Below, piece after piece: positions 24,248 through 33,123 of a stretch of DNA of 35,107 nt (position 1 is its first letter; every line of letters begins with the position of its first letter). The stretch spans positions 1 to 35,107 of the forward strand of contig JADIMC010000024.1 in the NCBI GenBank assembly GCA_017694955.1. Reading direction: 5' to 3'. The notes under the pieces are model-generated. The model was not told where the DNA came from. It saw nothing but the letters and a program-made list of their open reading frames with translations, and made no database searches. The DNA comes from Candidatus Limisoma faecipullorum. Its GTDB lineage: Bacteria > Bacteroidota > Bacteroidia > Bacteroidales > Muribaculaceae. The position numbers and the translations under genes are program-made.

Positions 24248-26302
24248 TCATTCCTTGGTTTCCGTCCCTTCTTTCTTTATCAGCTCAGGGTAAGAGACAC
24301 GGGTATGGTAAATCGTGCGCAGACGCGCAATAAAGACCTTCTTGATTGTCTCCACATCACGAAAACTCAACGGCGCATCCTTCATCAGCCCCTGTGCTAT
24401 CTGCCCGTCGATGATTTTGTTGACAAGAGCGGAAATCGACTCGTCGGTATGCTCTTTCAGGCTTCTTGATGCCGCTTCCGTGGCATCCGCCATCATCAGT
24501 ATCGCCGTCTCCTTGCTTCGTGGATTCGGACCGGGATAAGTGTATGGAGCTGGATCTACAGGCTCGCCGCCGTTGTTATTGCAAGCGGTGGTATAGAAAT
24601 ATTTTGTAGTACTTTTCCCGTGATGCTCGGCTATGAAGTCCTTTATCACAGCCGGAAGTTTCGACTTGTCGGCAAGCTTCAGTCCGTCAGTCACGTGACG
24701 TATCACGATTTTTGCACTTTGCTCAGGAGAAATCAGCTCGTGAGGATTGACATCGTGCTGGTTCTCGGTGAAGAACGCCGGATTTTCCATCTTGCCAATG
24801 TCGTGGTAGAGTGCCCCGGCACGCGCAAGCTGGGTGTTAGCCCCGATCTCGTGAGCAGCCTCCGACACCAGATTGGAAACTTGCATCGAATGCTGGAATG
24901 TTCCCGGACATTTCTCCGACAACTCGCGCAACAGCTTATTGTTGATGTCGGAAAGCTCGACAAGCGTCACTTTCGAAACGAATCCGAAAAGCTTCTCACA
25001 TACGAAAATCAGGATGTAGGCAAAAGAAAGGAACACCGAATTGATAGCCAAATAAATGTATGGCTTGTACGAGATTGCGTTGATATTGCCTTCTGTAATT
25101 ACAAACAAAGCCGTATAGGTCAGCGCATAACCGACAAAAATCATACCTGCCGTGCGGATAAGCTGGGAGCGTTTCGACAAATCCTGCAATGTGTCGATAG
25201 CAATCACTGCCGCCACCGTGTGCATTATCACAAACTCCATATGCATTCCCGCCGCAAGGCTGCATATTAGAATCTGAATAACCGACACGAAGAAAGCCGT
25301 ACGCGAATCAAAGAACGTGACAAGCATTATCGGCACGATTGCCAGCGGAAGGAAGAACGAAGCGCTGCGGAAATGCATCAGCATATAGAACGATGCTATT
25401 GAAAACAGCGTCACAAACAAGACAACAAAGAGCAGCTTACGGTTGTCGTTGAAAATCCGGGTGCGGAACATCCGGAAGAACATATACAGCAGAAACAACA
25501 GAGTAGCGACCACCACCACATAACCTACAATCGGATACTGGGCATCGTGGGAAACGAGCTTGCTCCTCGATTTCATCATCGACTCGTAAGTGCTGAGAAG
25601 CATTGCTGTCTGAGGAGTGATTATCTCACCCCTGTCAACAATGCGCTCGCCTTGCTGAATCACACCCACCGGCGCCATCGTCTTCCGATAAAGGTCATCA
25701 AGATATTTTTGCGATGTAACCGTGTCTTTCACTATGTTGGGCACTATTATCTGCGCAAGGTTGACATTATGGATTACCGGAGAAGAATGCATCGCCGAAT
25801 CGATATAGGAATATGCCACCTTTACGGACACCATTTCACGCGTAGGCACGGTTTGCAGCACATTGCCTTGCAGTATCCTCACGTTTGGCAATTGCTGCAA
25901 CCTGATCGACTCATACACATCATTGTCAACTATCCCACGGGCATATATGCCACGCATCAGCGATTCCAGCTTCCGCAAGTCGCCCGTATAGAACGCCACT
26001 TTGTAGTAAGACGTAATCTTGTCGATAGTGGCTTTCTCAATCGACTTGTTGATTTTGAAAATCGGCACAAACGCCTTGTCGATACTGTCCTTCTTCTCCT
26101 TTATCGTTACGGAATCGAGAAACACGGGCATATCGAATGGAGCTGTAAGCAGGGAATAGCTCCAAGGCTTGCCTACGGTATAGACATACTCCCTGTTGCT
26201 GTTGCCAGGGAAAAAATATGCGATTACGGCAGCTGCCGCCACAAACAGCAGGATCTTGAAAAGATTCGCCCTTTTACTGATTGTTTCCTTTATTCCGTTC
26301 AT
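24248..26302 (-). CDS. 7TM-HD phosphodiesterase, PgpH-like (probable cyclic-di-AMP hydrolase)
   Basis: This 684-residue protein has a first membrane segment (about 18-32), an extracytoplasmic 7TMR-HDED-type domain (about 35-265), a bundle of seven membrane helices (about 270-460) and a cytoplasmic HD domain. That domain holds 'FQHSMQVSNLV', 'LYHDIGKMENPAFF', 'EHHGKSTTKYFY' and a late 'MMADATEAASRS', giving the expected metal His/Asp set. PgpH proteins degrade cyclic-di-AMP. It starts 12 nt after rel, so both belong to one transcript. Confidence 0.88.
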   Translation of the reverse strand: MNGIKETISKRANLFKILLFVAAAAVIAYFFPGNSNREYVYTVGKPWSYSLLTAPFDMPVFLDSVTIKEKKDSIDKAFVPIFKINKSIEKATIDKITSYYKVAFYTGDLRKLESLMRGIYARGIVDNDVYESIRLQQLPNVRILQGNVLQTVPTREMVSVKVAYSYIDSAMHSSPVIHNVNLAQIIVPNIVKDTVTSQKYLDDLYRKTMAPVGVIQQGERIVDRGEIITPQTAMLLSTYESMMKSRSKLVSHDAQYPIVGYVVVVATLLFLLYMFFRMFRTRIFNDNRKLLFVVLFVTLFSIASFYMLMHFRSASFFLPLAIVPIMLVTFFDSRTAFFVSVIQILICSLAAGMHMEFVIMHTVAAVIAIDTLQDLSKRSQLIRTAGMIFVGYALTYTALFVITEGNINAISYKPYIYLAINSVFLSFAYILIFVCEKLFGFVSKVTLVELSDINNKLLRELSEKCPGTFQHSMQVSNLVSEAAHEIGANTQLARAGALYHDIGKMENPAFFTENQHDVNPHELISPEQSAKIVIRHVTDGLKLADKSKLPAVIKDFIAEHHGKSTTKYFYTTACNNNGGEPVDPAPYTYPGPNPRSKETAILMMADATEAASRSLKEHTDESISALVNKIIDGQIAQGLMKDAPLSFRDVETIKKVFIARLRTIYHTRVSYPELIKKEGTETKE

Positions 26303-26314
26303 AATAACAATTGT

Positions 26315-28576
26315 TTATTTCACGCGGGCCGCTGATGTGACACCCTTTATTTTCTTGACTTGCTTGCAAAGCCGTTCTACAATACCTACATCAGAAACCC
26401 TTACATCGAGCTCACACACAAAAAGGCCTTCTTTCGCCTCAATGTTGAGCTTACGTATATTGATAGCCATATTGATGGAAATCTCGTGGATAAGCTCCTG
26501 AAGTATTCCCATACGGTCGATTCCCTGCACTTCCACCGAAGCAAGGAATGTGGCGGTAAGCGGTGATTCCTCCCATTTTGCAGCCACGATACGGTTTCCA
26601 TAACTGCTCTTTATACGCATTGCCGTATCACAGTCCATCTTGTGCACAATGACGTTCTCATTGTCATCGACATAGCCTATCACGTCGTCGCCGGGAATAG
26701 GATTGCAGCACGAAGCCACCTGATAGTTTTTGACACCATTGTCGGAACGCAGCACATATACTTTCTTTCTGTCGATTTTTTCCTTGGGAGAATCCTTGAC
26801 CGGCTCCTGCGTGCCCTGCTGCTTCTTCCCCTTTCCGACAAATGGCAGTATCTTGTATAAGATGTTCGGGCTCTGCTTCTTTGTCAGCGATTTCAACAAG
26901 CTCTCGTTTATGGAAATCTTGTCGGAACCGATTGCATAATACAAATCGTTGCGCGACAGGAAATGGAACAATGTCATCAACTTGTTGATGATTTTTTCAG
27001 ATTCTTCCGGAGTATGCCCGTCAATCAGCGACTGCACCACCTTCTCGCCCTTGTCCATCTGTTTTTTGCGCTCCTTTTTCAAGGCAGCTTCAAGACGGGT
27101 CTTTGCTTTAGCGGTAATCACGAAATTAAGCCATTCCGGTGACGGTTTTTGCGTGTCGGACGTCAGCACTTCCACCTGATCGCCGCTTTGCAACTTATAG
27201 GAAATCGGCACCAGACGGTGATTCACCTTTCCGGCAATGCAGTGCGAGCCGAGTTCGGTATGCACGTTGTAAGCCACATCGAGCACAGTCGCGTTTTTCG
27301 GAAGAGTCATAAGATCGCCCTTAGGGGTGAACACGATAATCTCCATCGCAAACAGATTGAGCTTTATCGTATCAAGGAAATCCATGGCATTAGGCTCAGG
27401 ATTCTTCAGTATGTCGGTGATGGTCTTCAACCATGATTCCAGTTCTGACTCCTCATCGCTTTCCCCTATCTTGTATTTCCAATGCGCGGCGAATCCACGC
27501 TCTGCAATATCGTCCATCTTACGGCTGCGTATCTGCACCTCAACCCAATTGCCATCGGTACCCATCACCGTCATATGCAAGGCGCGGTATCCGTTGGCTT
27601 TCGGAGTGTTGATCCAGTCACGGGTGCGAGTTGGATGCAGCTTATAGATATCGGAAATCGCGGAATAGATGTTCCAGCAGATAGTCTTTTCGTTTGCATC
27701 CTCGTCACAGTCGAACACAATCCTCACAGCATACAAATCATATACTTCCTCAAACGGCACGTGCTTCGTCTCCATCTTGTTCCATATCGAGTAAATCGAC
27801 TTCACACGCGCGTTGATGTTGTATTTCAACCCCATTGCATCGAGCTTCTCGCGTATCGGCGCGGTAAAATCCTTATAGACCATCGTGCGGCGCGATTCGC
27901 TCTCCTCGATTTTTTCCTTTATTATGCGATATTGTTCGGGATGTTCGTATTTGAAACTCAAGTCTTCCAATTCTGTCTTTATGGCAAACAGTCCGAGACG
28001 GTGGGCAAGCGGAGCATAGATATAGAGAGTCTCGCCAGCAATTTTATATTGCTTGCTCGGCAACATCGAGCCGAGCGTGCGCATATTGTGCAGACGGTCT
28101 GCCATTTTTATCAGAATCACACGGATATCCTCAGCCATTGTGAGCAGCAGCTTACGGAAATTCTCCGCCTGAGCTGACGCCTTGTCGCCGAATATTCCTC
28201 CCGATATTTTAGTCAACCCGTCAACGATAGCCGCTATTTTCTTGCCGAAGTTCATCTCTATGTCCTCCACGCTGTACTCCGTGTCCTCCACCACATCATG
28301 GAGCAACGCGGCACATATCGATGTGGAGCCAAGCCCAATTTCCTGACTAACGATTTTTGCCACGGCTATCGGATGAAGAATGTAAGGCTCCCCTGAACGG
28401 CGGCGTATTCCCTTATGCGCATCCTTTGCAAACGCATACGCACGCTTTATTATCTCCACTTTCTTCCGGTGGTTGCTCCGCAAATATCCGTCGAGCACAT
28501 CCTGGAAAGCGGCTTCTATCATCTGGTCCTCCTGCTCGGGAGTCAGATTTAGAGAATTGTAGTCTGTAGTTTCCAC
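26315..28576 (-). CDS. Bifunctional (p)ppGpp synthetase/hydrolase, Rel/SpoT family
   Basis: This is the long RSH enzyme of the stringent response. Domains are in the usual order: an HD hydrolase ('HPIAVA', 'LLHDVVEDTEYS', 'KMADRLHNMRTL'), the synthetase ('EEVYDLYAVRIVF', 'PKANGYRALH', 'EVQIRSRKMDDIAERGFAAH'), TGS ('VFTPKGDLMTLP') and a C-terminal ACT domain ('VEVQGIDRMGILQEL'). Both catalytic cores look intact. The open frame reaches 28633, but a consensus promoter lies inside that extension (28611-28641), so the transcript cannot include it. I choose the GTG at 28576, with an AAAGG sequence about 10 nt before it, giving 753 residues that line up with other Bacteroidales enzymes. Confidence 0.93.
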   Translation of the reverse strand: METTDYNSLNLTPEQEDQMIEAAFQDVLDGYLRSNHRKKVEIIKRAYAFAKDAHKGIRRRSGEPYILHPIAVAKIVSQEIGLGSTSICAALLHDVVEDTEYSVEDIEMNFGKKIAAIVDGLTKISGGIFGDKASAQAENFRKLLLTMAEDIRVILIKMADRLHNMRTLGSMLPSKQYKIAGETLYIYAPLAHRLGLFAIKTELEDLSFKYEHPEQYRIIKEKIEESESRRTMVYKDFTAPIREKLDAMGLKYNINARVKSIYSIWNKMETKHVPFEEVYDLYAVRIVFDCDEDANEKTICWNIYSAISDIYKLHPTRTRDWINTPKANGYRALHMTVMGTDGNWVEVQIRSRKMDDIAERGFAAHWKYKIGESDEESELESWLKTITDILKNPEPNAMDFLDTIKLNLFAMEIIVFTPKGDLMTLPKNATVLDVAYNVHTELGSHCIAGKVNHRLVPISYKLQSGDQVEVLTSDTQKPSPEWLNFVITAKAKTRLEAALKKERKKQMDKGEKVVQSLIDGHTPEESEKIINKLMTLFHFLSRNDLYYAIGSDKISINESLLKSLTKKQSPNILYKILPFVGKGKKQQGTQEPVKDSPKEKIDRKKVYVLRSDNGVKNYQVASCCNPIPGDDVIGYVDDNENVIVHKMDCDTAMRIKSSYGNRIVAAKWEESPLTATFLASVEVQGIDRMGILQELIHEISINMAINIRKLNIEAKEGLFVCELDVRVSDVGIVERLCKQVKKIKGVTSAARVK

Positions 28577-28610
28577 GATTGAACCTTTTAGTATAAAATC
28601 TGCCAATATA

Positions 28611-28641
28611 CAAATGTAAGGACAAATCGCCACATTGCAAA
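28611..28641 (-). promoter_or_regulatory. Promoter of the rel-pgpH operon
   Basis: TTTG (28638-28641), a 19-nt spacer and TACATTTG (28611-28618) match the consensus on the minus strand. The -33 element lies within one arm of a perfect 15-bp inverted repeat. Confidence 0.75.
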
Positions 28642-28666
28642 TTTTTAACGGAAAATTTGCAATGTG
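28631..28666. repeat. Perfect 15-bp inverted repeat over the rel -33 element
   Basis: CACATTGCAAATTTT (28631-28645) and its exact reverse complement (28652-28666) flank the loop TAACGG. No T tract follows on either strand. Its overlap with the -33 box suggests an operator; a terminator for the upstream lipoprotein gene is the alternative. Confidence 0.8.
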
Positions 28667-28725
28667 AATCTACAACCAACGAAGAAACGTTTTAATCGAT
28701 TGCGTCAAGAAGAATGAACACCGCC

Positions 28726-28741
28726 CAGAATCCGGATTCTG
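28726..28741. promoter_or_regulatory. 16-bp perfect palindrome upstream of rel
   Basis: CAGAATCCGGATTCTG is identical on both strands with no spacer. It lies about 85 bp upstream of the rel -33 box in the gap after the lipoprotein gene. It is a plausible dimeric regulator site; no known consensus is assigned. Confidence 0.45.
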
Positions 28742-28842
28742 ATAACGGCGAGCCTCTCTTGTGATTTTTCCTCTTTCTGTTCCCTCGCCTGCTCTCTCAT
28801 GCAAAAAGAAGAAAAATCAAAGACAGAAGCAAATTCCGCTTC

Positions 28843-29523
28843 TTACTTAACCTCAAACGACGCTTCCAACGCGATATTCACATAGCCGAATTTATCAAAA
28901 CGCGACGTAATTGCATCACACGTGTCAATCCTGATTAAGGAATTTATTTTTGCTATATATTTCCCTTTTTTAGCAGCCGGGAGATTTCTGTCCCATGAAT
29001 AGCCGCCATCGTATGTAACGTCCTCCGGTCCGCTCACAGTAAGCGGATCCGCACCCTCAGGAGGCCAGCAATTGATATTCAAACCTGTAACTCCAAACCT
29101 ATCATCCGGACAACATTCCCCAGGATATGCCGTGGCGTGATCCACAACATTCATATTTACAAACGGTCGTGTCTGTACCAACGTTACATAATTGCCATTA
29201 ACGTCATAAATATTTATTAAATGCGTACTACCGTTATTATATTCAATCGAGACTGGATCGTGCAATGTCCCCTCTTCAATCCCAAAAACCTTATCTGTGT
29301 TGTTTTCCATCGAAAACTTGAACCACACATATTCACCTTCCTTGAATTCATTTTTTGGAATCATATTCTCATCGCAGGTGATAAGCGAGAACGACAAACC
29401 ATCGATTGTGACAGGACTCTCCATTTTTTCTGCATCCGAAGGCATATATTCATCGCTGCAAGCCGCCAAACACAGTACAGCGGAGCAGGCAAAAATCCAC
29501 AATAAGAAATTTTCCGTTTTCAT
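28843..29523 (-). CDS. Hypothetical lipoprotein
   Basis: This 226-residue protein has the lipobox 'CLAAC' (Cys 22) followed by SDE. The mature part reads as a beta-sandwich ('EGEYVWFKFSMENNTDKVF' suggests an Ig-like fold), and several Cys could form disulfides ('PGECCPDD', 'NINCWPP'). I do not recognise a family. No consensus promoter is visible in the 250 bp between it and dciA. Confidence 0.75.
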   Translation of the reverse strand: MKTENFLLWIFACSAVLCLAACSDEYMPSDAEKMESPVTIDGLSFSLITCDENMIPKNEFKEGEYVWFKFSMENNTDKVFGIEEGTLHDPVSIEYNNGSTHLINIYDVNGNYVTLVQTRPFVNMNVVDHATAYPGECCPDDRFGVTGLNINCWPPEGADPLTVSGPEDVTYDGGYSWDRNLPAAKKGKYIAKINSLIRIDTCDAITSRFDKFGYVNIALEASFEVK

Positions 29524-29723
29524 TTTTGATAATTTATTTAACTTGATTTTTTCATTGCCAATAATTTTAAGGATTAGCTTTTACAGATAGATATAATTGT
29601 AGGTACAACATCGCCACAGTGATGTTAAATAAATATAAATTCAAATATGTAAATCTGGAATACGTATGCAAAACCAACCGTATGCCTCATTATCGAATCC
29701 GTTCAGAATAAATCGGAAAGCGT

Positions 29724-29757
29724 TTTGTAAGTTTTTTGCGGGAAAGATGTAAATTTG
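29724..29757 (+). promoter_or_regulatory. Promoter of the dciA-kdsD operon
   Basis: TTTG (29724-29727), a 22-nt spacer and TAAATTTG (29750-29757) lie 18 nt before the chosen dciA ATG. The spacing is at the long end of the consensus. Confidence 0.6.
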
Positions 29758-29775
29758 CAAAGACTTATCATCGTA

Positions 29776-30066
29776 ATGAAACAAGGGGAAGCGAAATCAA
29801 TCGGCGAAATAATGTCGGAATACCTCAATCCGGCAGAGCTTGACGACAGCATCAACGAACGCCGTCTCGAATCACTATGGGGCGAAATTGTCGGGCCATA
29901 CATCAACCGCCTGACGTTGAGCCGCCGGGTGAGAAACCGCGTGCTGCACGTGGTGGTAACATCCGCCCCTCTGCGCAACGATCTGATGATAAACCGCTCG
30001 TCGCTTGTCCGCCGGTTGAACGAAGCGGCAGGCGCAAACGTTATCGATGATATAGTATTCAGATGA
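29776..30066 (+). CDS. DciA-like protein (DUF721)
   Basis: This 96-residue protein begins MKQGEAKSIGEIMSEYL and contains the DUF721 core: 'LESLWGEIVGPYINRLT', then 'RNRVLHVVVTSAPLRNDL' and 'LNEAAGANVIDDIVF'. DciA proteins act as loaders or partners of the replicative helicase DnaB in bacteria without DnaC. In Bacteroidota the short form is common. A TTG seven codons upstream is in frame, but it overlaps the -7 box, so the ATG is preferred. Confidence 0.85.
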   Translation: MKQGEAKSIGEIMSEYLNPAELDDSINERRLESLWGEIVGPYINRLTLSRRVRNRVLHVVVTSAPLRNDLMINRSSLVRRLNEAAGANVIDDIVFR

Positions 30067-30575
30067 AAGGAGAATTTTCAGAAATGGAAGAAAAAGACAA
30101 ACCTTTGAAAGTGAAGAACACGCCGGCGTTCCGCCATTCGGTGCCGGTGCAGATGCGCTTCAACGACGTGGACGTGCTCGGGCATGTCAACAATTCGGTA
30201 TATTTCAGCTTCTATGACCTTGGCAAATCGGCATATTTCACAACCGTGCGCCACGGAGCTGTCGATTGGGAAAAAATGGACGTAGTGGTTGCCAACGTCA
30301 ACTGCAACTTCTATTCCCCCATCTATTATGGCGAACCGGTATCGGTAGTGACACGCGTGGAATCGATACGCGACAAAAGCTTCAAGATGCACCAACGCAT
30401 AATCAACACCGTAACCAACGAGATAAAAAGTGAATGCGCCACTGTTATGGTCAGCTTCGATCCGGTGAACAAAGGTTCGGCACAACTGTCGGAAAAATGG
30501 GTGAAAGCCATAAAGGACTATGAAGGCGGCAACCTGCTCGACAAACATTCCGAAGAAGAACAAGACAAGAATTAA
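30063..30575 (+). CDS. Hotdog-fold acyl-CoA thioesterase (4HBT/YbgC-like)
   Basis: This 170-residue protein has the 4HBT signature 'RFNDVDVLGHVNNSVYFSF' with the catalytic Asp, then 'VNCNFYSPIYYGEPV' and 'VTRVESIRDKSFKMHQRI', a typical single-hotdog thioesterase. Natural substrate is unknown. The ATG overlaps the dciA stop (ATGA). A second ATG at 30084 would give MEEKDKPL and is nearly as good. Confidence 0.85.
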   Translation: MKGEFSEMEEKDKPLKVKNTPAFRHSVPVQMRFNDVDVLGHVNNSVYFSFYDLGKSAYFTTVRHGAVDWEKMDVVVANVNCNFYSPIYYGEPVSVVTRVESIRDKSFKMHQRIINTVTNEIKSECATVMVSFDPVNKGSAQLSEKWVKAIKDYEGGNLLDKHSEEEQDKN

Positions 30576-30589
30576 GAAAACAGACATAT

Positions 30590-31204
30590 ATGACAGATGT
30601 AAAACAGACAATGCGCGAGATATTGGAAGCCGAAAGCCGCGCGGTAGCCGCAATTCCGGTGACCGACAGCTACGGCAGCGCAGTGGAGATGATAGTGGAG
30701 CAAGTGTGGAAGCGCAAAGGCAAGCTTATCACATCAGGAATGGGAAAAGCCGGGCAAATTGCGATGAACATAGCCACCACATTCTCATCGACAGGCATAC
30801 CATCGGTGTTCCTCCACCCGAGCGAGGCACAGCACGGCGATCTCGGGATAATGCAGGACAACGACATAATGCTCCTGCTCTCCAATTCCGGCAAGACTCG
30901 CGAGATAATCGAGCTTGTATCCTTGGCCAAAAACCTCAATCCGGCATTGAAGATAATCGTGATAACCGGCAACAACAACAGCGAGCTGGCTTCAATTGCC
31001 GATGTCTGCCTTTGGACAGGCAATTCCCCGGAAGTATGCCCTCTGGGTCTGACCCCGACCACATCGACCACGCTTATGACCGTGATGGGCGACGTGCTGG
31101 TGGTGAGCGTAATGAAATCCACCGGATTTACAAAAGAAATGTATGCAATGCGTCACCACGGCGGCTACCTCGGTAAGAAAAGCCGTGGAGAAAGCGAAAA
31201 ATAA
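30590..31204 (+). CDS. SIS-domain sugar-phosphate isomerase, KdsD-like
   Basis: KdsD converts ribulose-5-phosphate to arabinose-5-phosphate, the first step toward Kdo for LPS. This 204-residue protein has one SIS domain: 'ITSGMGKAGQIA', 'HPSEAQHGDLG', 'LSNSGKTREI' and 'CPLGLTPTTSTT', with a conserved 'HHGGYLGKKS' end. It lacks the paired CBS domains of the E. coli enzyme, as is usual in Bacteroidales. A hexulose-6-phosphate-type isomerase is a less likely alternative. Confidence 0.88.
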   Translation: MTDVKQTMREILEAESRAVAAIPVTDSYGSAVEMIVEQVWKRKGKLITSGMGKAGQIAMNIATTFSSTGIPSVFLHPSEAQHGDLGIMQDNDIMLLLSNSGKTREIIELVSLAKNLNPALKIIVITGNNNSELASIADVCLWTGNSPEVCPLGLTPTTSTTLMTVMGDVLVVSVMKSTGFTKEMYAMRHHGGYLGKKSRGESEK

Positions 31205-31210
31205 TCTGAT

Positions 31211-32128
31211 ATGAACGGTGTTGTAGCAATAGGACAGGCAGTGCTCGACGTTGTATTTTCCGGCAATGCGCCGGTTAAGGCTTTCGCCGGCGGACGCATA
31301 GCCAATATGGCGGCTTCGCTCGGAAGAATGGGCGTGCGCACGGAATACGTTAGCGAATGCGCCGCCGACGCTCCCGGCGATGCCGTAGTAAAATTTCTCG
31401 AAAGCAACAATGTAGGCACGGCATCTGTTGACCGCTTCACGGAAGGCCAGTCGCAAGTGTCGCTTGTCTTCCTCGGCGATGACGGCAGCGAGCGGTATTC
31501 CTGCTATTCCAACTATCCGGCATCCCGTTTCGACGTGCTGTGGCCGCACATCGACGAAGGCGACATCGTTGTTTTCGGTTCCGACCTGTCAATCGACCCT
31601 TCTCTGCGCAAACCGCTGCTTGAGCTGCTCGAATATGCAAAGGAACGCAAGGCTGTCATTATATATCTCCCCGGATTCCGTCCCGAGCTGTGCAGCCGCA
31701 TAACGAGAGTGATGCCTTCCATACTCGAAAATCTGGAATTCGCCGACATAGTGATGGCGCGCGAATCCGACATGGTGAAAATTTTCGGGAAAAGCACCTC
31801 GGAAGCGTGCTACAACGAACACATATCGTTCTATTGCCCTGATTTCGTTTTTGTTTCAAGCAATCTCGACATCAATCTGCACACACGGTCGGAAAAACTG
31901 ATTCTGGAAAGCAGGAACACAATGCCGTTGAACCTGTTAGGCTGGCATGCTTCATTCTGTGCAGGATTCATAAAAGGGATGCTCGAAAACAATGCCCGGC
32001 ACGGAATCGGCAATCTCGACCGCAGCGCATTGCAAGGCATCACGGAGCTTGCCATCGCCTGTGCCGCCGACAGCATACGGACAGGCGACAACATAGTGTC
32101 GGAAGAATTTGTAAAAACATTAAAATGA
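31211..32128 (+). CDS. PfkB-fold protein with degenerate active site (likely pseudokinase)
   Basis: The 305-residue sequence follows the PfkB sugar-kinase fold: an opening 'VVAIGQAVLDVVF', the lid-side 'GGRIANMAASLGRMG' and a C-terminal 'ASFCAGFIKGML' helix. The hallmark TGAGD of the anion hole is replaced by 'LGWHA' (Gly244-Trp-His-Ala247), so the catalytic Asp is missing. The region that usually reads D-x-N-x-R is 'YLPGFRPE'. Phosphoryl transfer is therefore doubtful. It starts 6 nt after the KdsD-like gene, so a sugar-binding regulatory or structural role beside that enzyme is possible. Confidence 0.82.
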   Translation: MNGVVAIGQAVLDVVFSGNAPVKAFAGGRIANMAASLGRMGVRTEYVSECAADAPGDAVVKFLESNNVGTASVDRFTEGQSQVSLVFLGDDGSERYSCYSNYPASRFDVLWPHIDEGDIVVFGSDLSIDPSLRKPLLELLEYAKERKAVIIYLPGFRPELCSRITRVMPSILENLEFADIVMARESDMVKIFGKSTSEACYNEHISFYCPDFVFVSSNLDINLHTRSEKLILESRNTMPLNLLGWHASFCAGFIKGMLENNARHGIGNLDRSALQGITELAIACAADSIRTGDNIVSEEFVKTLK

Positions 32129-32135
32129 CAATATT

Positions 32136-33092
32136 ATGAGACAGATTCCTTTTCGTTTGGCAATATTGCCACCTCGCGCAGAAGCCGGCGACGCCTCGAT
32201 GACGCCTGCCGACGACAACCAGTTGGAACGCGCACGGTGCCGGATTATCGGATTAGTGAAAGAAGGGCATACGGACAAGGCTTTGGAGCTTTACCGCGAG
32301 CTGGCTTTCAGCATCGAGAACGACGGACGCATATTCGACCTTGCCACTGTGGCTTCTGTCTATCAGATAGGGGCATGGCTTAATGTCGGAGCTGCCTGCT
32401 ATACCTCGGCTATGGACTGTGTGGTAAAGGCTCTTGAGCACATCGCATCGCTCCCGAAAAAGGACGTTCCGACACTCGACATGACCGCCGCTCTGCTCTA
32501 CGACTATGCTCTTGCATGCTACGCCATCAATAGCCGCTCGAAAGCCGAAAAATCAATCGAAAAATGCCTTTCCATATACCGCAGGCTGATTGAGGACGGC
32601 CATACTGAATATTTCGAGAACATCGTGATAGCCTCATCGGTAATCACAGATATTTTCCGCTCACGAATACGCACCTTATACGTGCTCGACCTGCTTCAAA
32701 AAGCCGTTGACAGCCATAAGGGAGAAATCGGCGGCGTTCTTGCCGACTGCATCGACGCCCTATCCGACTCCATTGTGACAGAAGCAGCCACGCTGTTCGC
32801 CATCGGCCGCTATCGCACAGCCGTCAGATACCTTACCAAGGCTTTGCGTCTCAACCGCCGTGTAGCCGGCGGATTCGACGGACGCTGCCTCACTGTGTCC
32901 ATACGGCTGGCTGAAGCGCTGATGCACATTCCTGCACGCAAAGAGACAGGCATACGCCTGCTGGCTTTCGCCCGCAAATATGCGGAAGAGCACAACCTTG
33001 AACGCCAGCTCGACGAAATCGCCCGCATAGAAAGAAACGAAGAGCAGATACAATTCAACCTGCTCTCGTTCCTGAAAAACATCTACACCTAA
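32136..33092 (+). CDS. Helical-repeat (TPR-like) cytoplasmic protein, unknown
   Basis: This 318-residue protein has no signal peptide. It is made of helix pairs with loose TPR features, for example 'GHTDKALELYRELAF', 'YALACYAINSRSKAEKSIEKCL' and 'FAIGRYRTAVRYLTKALRL'. I do not recognise a family beyond that. It starts 7 nt after the PfkB-like gene and 31 nt before a second TPR gene, so these are probably one operon. Confidence 0.72.
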   Translation: MRQIPFRLAILPPRAEAGDASMTPADDNQLERARCRIIGLVKEGHTDKALELYRELAFSIENDGRIFDLATVASVYQIGAWLNVGAACYTSAMDCVVKALEHIASLPKKDVPTLDMTAALLYDYALACYAINSRSKAEKSIEKCLSIYRRLIEDGHTEYFENIVIASSVITDIFRSRIRTLYVLDLLQKAVDSHKGEIGGVLADCIDALSDSIVTEAATLFAIGRYRTAVRYLTKALRLNRRVAGGFDGRCLTVSIRLAEALMHIPARKETGIRLLAFARKYAEEHNLERQLDEIARIERNEEQIQFNLLSFLKNIYT

Positions 33093-33123
33093 GCCATTCG
33101 TATTATTTTCAAGACAAGCCGTT

